The notes below the pieces were generated by a model that was given only the letters and a program-made list of their open reading frames with translations, was not told the DNA's origin and did no database searches. Below, one piece after another: positions 17,418 to 20,642 of a stretch of 20,642 bases of DNA. The stretch comes from Guillardia theta CCMP2712 (Eukaryota > Cryptophyceae > Pyrenomonadales > Geminigeraceae): positions 480,336 through 500,977 of the forward strand of contig NW_005434668.1 of assembly GCF_000315625.1 (NCBI RefSeq). Direction: 5' to 3'. Numbering within the stretch: the first letter of the stretch is position 1; the number at the start of each line of letters is the position of its first letter. A program made the translations under genes and the position numbers.

Positions 17418-17460
17418 AGGAGGAGGAGGAGGAGGAGGAGGAGGAGGAGGAGGAGGAGGA
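17418..17460. repeat. (GGA)n microsatellite
   Basis: Fourteen GGA units upstream of the transporter gene, in the divergent region with YbeY. The minus-strand poly-Leu frame here is an artefact. Confidence 0.9.
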
Positions 17461-17619
17461 TTGAGATACTGATGAAGCGATAAGGCAAAGAAGAGTGTGG
17501 GCAGGAGAGCAAATCAAGGTTGAAGTCGGAGCTGGGTGAGGAGGGGTAGGTGCTCGATTTTAATTGGGTTCAGATTTTCCTGATCGGCGAGAGAGGCAAC
17601 TGAACAGAAAACATTCAAG

Positions 17620-19154
17620 ATGAACTTCGCTCAGTATCTTTTAGCACTGGGAATGCTCGTATCTGGCAGCATAAACACAATCTGCACCAAGTATGCGGAC
17701 ATGCAATGTGTGCCCAACCACAGAATCTCCAGTCCAGCGGATCAGTGCCGGTACGTCAACTCAACTTCAAACTCGTCGGGTCCTTCGGGCGGATCGTTTG
17801 CTAGCGATGGTTGTCCCATGGGGTGCGAGACCTTTGACCATCCGTTCGTGCAAGCAGCAGGCATGTTCCTCGGCGAGATGTTCTGTCTCTTCGCACTCCA
17901 GGCCGTCTTGTGCTTTGGTATTCCTGTAGAGAGGAACCGCGACTACCCCGTCATGCTGTTCGCTCTCCCAGCACTTTGTGACTTGGTAGGGACGAGCCTC
18001 ATGTACCTCGGCCTCACCATGACATACGCAAGCGTCTTCCAGATGCTGAGAGGGAGCGTCGTTCTTTTCACTGGGATTCTCTCTGTGATCGTGCTGGGGA
18101 AACGGCTGGCGGCGTGCCATTGGACGGGGATGATGCTCGTGCTCGCCGGTGCATTTGTGGTGGGATCAGCTTCGCTCAAGACATCAGACACAACTTTGGC
18201 TCCGAGCAACCCGGTCCTGGGGAACTTGCTCATAGTGTCCGCGCAGTTTGTTGTCGGAATACAAATGGTGGTTGAGGAGAAGTTCCTCAGCAAGTATCAA
18301 GTGCATGCGTTGGAGGCTGTGGGGCTGGAAGGGGTGTTTGGGCTCCTCTACCTCAGGTGTTGGTTGGGTTCGTATTCCTTTCTTGCTGCCTTGACGCTGT
18401 TTCAGTGTGGGCCTGGTCGCCATGTACTACATTCCTCTCGGCAACGACGTCTGCCAAGGGAGGCCGTGCGTTGAGAACGCTATCAGTGCAGGCCTAGAGG
18501 TGAAGCAAACCTGAAACCCCTTACCCTCCCGCCATCTGACTGCTCGTCCTGCGACTTCGCAGATCGCCAGCTCTCCTGTCCTCGCCCTGGTGCTGCTGGG
18601 GAACATTGTTTCCATCGCGTTCTTCAACTTCTTCGGCATCTCCGTCACCAAGTCGCTGAGCGCGACGCATCGGATGGTGCTTGACTCCCTCAGGTCTTGA
18701 GCTCCGGCTGCGTCTCACGGGCAGGGCTGACGTCAGGGGGTCGCAGGACCATCGTGATCTGGGGCTTCTCCATCTTTGCGCGCTGGCAGTCCTTCGATCA
18801 GCGGCAGGTGGGTCGTGTGCGTGTGGTGGGACTTGCATGAAGAGACAGCAGGTGATCGGCTTCTGCATCCTCTTCGCTGGCTCCATGATTTACAACGAAG
18901 TCATCCGCCTTCCCTTCGCCAAGGAGGAGGTACAAGCCTGGCCTGCCCCCGACACGTTTGCGCACATTGACTTGTGACCTCCAGCCCTGGCCGGAGGCTG
19001 AGGTGAACATCAGGGAGAATGCAGTGAAATACATTTACGAGGATTCTGATGCTGAAGAGAACGAGGTGCGGCACATGATCGACCTAAGGCTTCATGCTGA
19101 CCAGGCTTATGTTTCCCCGTGCAGGCACTGCTGAATGAGCACGATCGTCCGTGA
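17620..19154 (+). CDS. SLC35F6: SLC35F6-like drug/metabolite transporter family protein
   Basis: Multi-pass transporter of the SLC35F/EamA type; the animal member is lysosomal and its substrate is unsettled. Exons: 17620-18356, 18406-18499, 18563-18693, 18747-18807, 18852-18929, 18985-19065, 19125-19154; introns 49, 63, 53, 44, 55 and 59 bp, all in phase; 403 residues (human 371). I count about ten membrane segments. The first is followed by a luminal loop with N-glycosylation sequons (NSTSNSS) and paired cysteines, then PALCDLVGTSLMYLGLTMTY, VFQMLRGSVVLFTGILSV, GNLLIVSAQFVVGIQMVVEE and FCILFAGSMIYNEVI. The acidic tail ends EENEALLNEHDRP; E392-L396-L397 fits the [DE]xxxL[LI] lysosomal sorting motif and is created by the last splice. 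If intron 18930-18984 is kept, the protein ends at 18977 without this motif. The stop overlaps a strong GTGAGT, so another 3' end is possible. Confidence 0.9.
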
Positions 19155-19234
19155 GTGACGACTGGGTCACGTGACGTCAGCAGACCGTACAGCTGGAGAT
19201 ATTGCTTGGCAAGATGTGAGGGAGTGAATGAGTG

Positions 19235-19240
19235 AATAAA
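19235..19240 (+). terminator. Possible AATAAA polyadenylation signal of transporter gene
   Basis: AATAAA about 80 bp after the transporter stop, following GAGTGAATGAGTG direct repeats. Plausible but untested. Confidence 0.35.
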
Positions 19241-19299
19241 GAATGATGTCTCATGATGCTTGAAAGACGGCACTGTGACCGTCCGACAAGACACTGTGC

Positions 19300-20330
19300 G
19301 CAGCCCGCGGCGGCCCGGCGCCGCCGCAGCGCTCAGCCGCTGAGCAGCAATGGCGCCAGTAGTAGCACTGACTGAATGAATCCGAGGTGAGCCTTGCACA
19401 CGGTGACCCATTGGCGGCTGACTCCAACTTCCAGTAGTCACTGCCGCAGTGCTCACTGTAGGGCTTCAGTGGCAGTCACGGTGGCCGGCCCGGGCCCGGG
19501 ACGGTGTGAAAGAGACCCTCGTCCCCGCTGCCATGTTCGCTCCATCGGGGAGGCGGCCGCACCTCTACCCCCGGTCACCGGTGCCAAGTTGATAGAATAC
19601 CCGGGCCTGGCACCCTGTAGGCCTCCTTCCTCTGCTCAATCCTCTTCTATACGCTGGCCGCAGTGTGAATCACCGGGCCCGGCCCGGCCCGGGCAGCCGT
19701 GGCCCCCGCGGCGGGCCGGGCCGGCCGCTCCGAACTTCGGAAGCCAAGTTCCGGGCCCAGGGGGGCCGACACAAGCTCCGACTCCGAGCGATGAGCCCGT
19801 GACGCCGGTACCGCGATACTGGCTTACTCAGGCTGCTACCGTCCGATCGGGGCCCCCCCGGTTGCCCCACCCCGCGACTGGCCTCTGGACTGAGATTCGT
19901 AGATCATCGGCAGCTACTGAGGGCACGGCGGCGCCGTACGCCGGGCCGCCGCCCATTCTGGAGTCATTCCGAGTTGGTTTGAATGGAATTTTCAAGGGGG
20001 TGTGGGGCATGGGAAACAGGGGGTAGTCATTCGCGGCCTGGCCGCCATGATCATCGGATCCTGATTGTCAGTTTCCTGTGCTGGCAATCTCGGATTAAAC
20101 TCATACGATTTTCAACGGTAACGGTTACCCATCATCGGATGCCCGGGGCATGACTTGATCATAGTACTACCTGGTTCTTGTTTAGATCTAGAGCAGCATC
20201 ATTCAGAACCGTTTTGAACCGGCGGCCGCGTGACTGCCGGGCACTGCGGCACTGAGATGACTCCGGAGGCTCGTTGTTCTGCCGGGGCCCGGCCGTGAGA
20301 GTCAAGCCCGGCCTGAAGGCTTAGTAGGGT
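19300..20330. other. Very GC-rich block with palindromes
   Basis: Composition shifts sharply to GGCC/CCGG-rich sequence with many palindromes, for example GGCCGGCCCGGGCCCGGG near 19482-19499, a CCGGGCCCGGCCCGG cluster near 19673, and GGTAACGGTTACC at 20116-20128. Short motifs recur within it (ATCATCGG at 19903, 20051 and 20132; GCCGCAGTG near 19443 and 19659). No terminal inverted repeat, target-site duplication or known element was recognised. Confidence 0.5.
19376..20026 (+). CDS. Doubtful spliced ORF in GC-rich block
   Basis: ATG at 19376 codes MNP, followed by a consensus donor (GAG|GTGAGC) and a 48-bp intron to 19434. It joins in phase to an open frame of about 196 codons that stops at 20026. 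The product is Pro/Gly/Arg/Ser/Ala-rich without recognisable domains, which high GC alone can produce. The correct intron length is the only positive sign. Most likely not a gene. Confidence 0.2.
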
Positions 20331-20334
20331 CACT

Positions 20335-20544
20335 ATGATACCTGACTCTGATCTAGATCTAGAACAGCGTCTAGATTATCAGCGTCTAGATTATCAGCGT
20401 CTAGATTATCAGCGTCTAGATTATCAGCGTCTAGATTATCAGCGTCTAGATTATCAGCGTCTAGATTATCAGCGTCTAGATTATCAGCGTCTAGATTATC
20501 AGCGTCTAGATTTTCTGCCTGGCATATTGGTTACTTCCCTGTAG
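20335..20544 (+). CDS. Small ORF of tandem QRLDY pentapeptides
   Basis: A true ATG opens a 69-residue frame: [10 protein letters not shown], nine QRLDY units, QRLDF and then LPGILVTSL. The 15-bp DNA unit preserves the frame. No family is recognised, the copies are identical at DNA level, and the setting is a repeat-rich flank, so this may simply be a microsatellite with an open frame. Confidence 0.25.
   Translation: MIPDSDLDLEQRLDYQRLDYQRLDYQRLDYQRLDYQRLDYQRLDYQRLDYQRLDYQRLDFLPGILVTSL
20365..20514. repeat. 15-bp tandem repeat, ten copies
   Basis: Unit CAGCGTCTAGATTAT repeated ten times; nine copies are identical and the tenth ends TTT. The perfect identity points to recent expansion. The flanking GATCTAGATCTAGA is itself repetitive. 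Confidence 0.95.
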
Positions 20545-20598
20545 GTCCTCTCCTAAGCTTTTGTTGCCCCAGCCCAGGCTTTGACCACCCGCTTCCTC

Positions 20599-20642
20599 TA
20601 CTCTCCCTCCCTTCCCTCCCCTCCCTCCCTCCCTCCCTCCCT
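20599..20642. repeat. (CCCT)n tract at window end
   Basis: CCCT/CCTC units run to the last base of the window and probably beyond. Confidence 0.85.

Noticed and set aside
1-20642. GGGA tract at the left edge and CCCT tract at the right edge as telomeric or inverted terminal repeats
   Set aside because: Both are common simple repeats of this region; the edges are set by the window and the unit is not a known telomere repeat.
1-20642. tRNA, rRNA or other structured RNA genes
   Set aside because: I looked through the intergenic stretches and saw no cloverleaf with A/B box or rRNA core sequence; a covariance-model search would be needed to be certain.

Overview
This is nuclear DNA of an intron-dense, GC-rich unicellular eukaryote. 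Almost no gene here has an uninterrupted frame. Exons are joined by GT-AG introns, most only 43-63 bp long, and the joined frames give clear eukaryotic proteins: a tubulin cofactor E, a twin-CX9C MICOS subunit and an SLC35F6-type transporter. A YbeY with an N-terminal presequence and a LolD-like ABC ATPase suggest organelle-derived genes, as in an alga. A cryptophyte such as Guillardia would fit, but the sequence alone does not prove it. All exon joins were worked out by hand from splice sites, phase continuity and protein plausibility; there is no transcript evidence.

Layout, left to right. (1) 111-2691 +, unrecognised coiled-coil protein in eight exons. (2) 2780-4131 -, MIC19/CHCHD3-like CHCH protein. 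(3) 4310-6037 +, unrecognised Ala/Pro-rich protein. (4) 6209-8544 -, unrecognised coiled-coil protein in at least eleven exons. (5) 9147-10168 -, small basic protein. (6) 10303-10866, a 19-bp satellite, then trinucleotide arrays at 11036-11415. (7) 11722-13522 +, TBCE. (8) 13692-14909 - (possibly from 15102), soluble ABC ATPase. (9) 15695-16205 or 16286 +, small coiled-coil protein. (10) 16308-17208 -, YbeY. (11) 17620-19154 +, SLC35F6-like transporter. (12) 19240-20642, a very GC-rich palindromic block, a short ORF of QRLDY repeats and a terminal CCCT tract.

Gene order mostly alternates in strand, with short convergent gaps (89, 171, 169 and as little as 21 bp) and divergent intergenic regions that carry the main simple repeats. 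Introns fall into two size classes. Short ones (43-63 bp) occur throughout. Long ones (113-207 bp) occur only left of about 9.45 kb and are pyrimidine-rich on the sense strand, often with no AG before the acceptor.

The genes do not form a pathway. Recognisable roles are tubulin folding, mitochondrial cristae organisation, rRNA maturation, ABC transport energetics and lysosomal/endomembrane transport. Nothing here is a clear novel molecular system. The best leads are the intron size classes, exons hidden behind stop codons that overlap splice donors, the undecided 3' end of the small gene at 15.7-16.3 kb, and the unrecognised genes.
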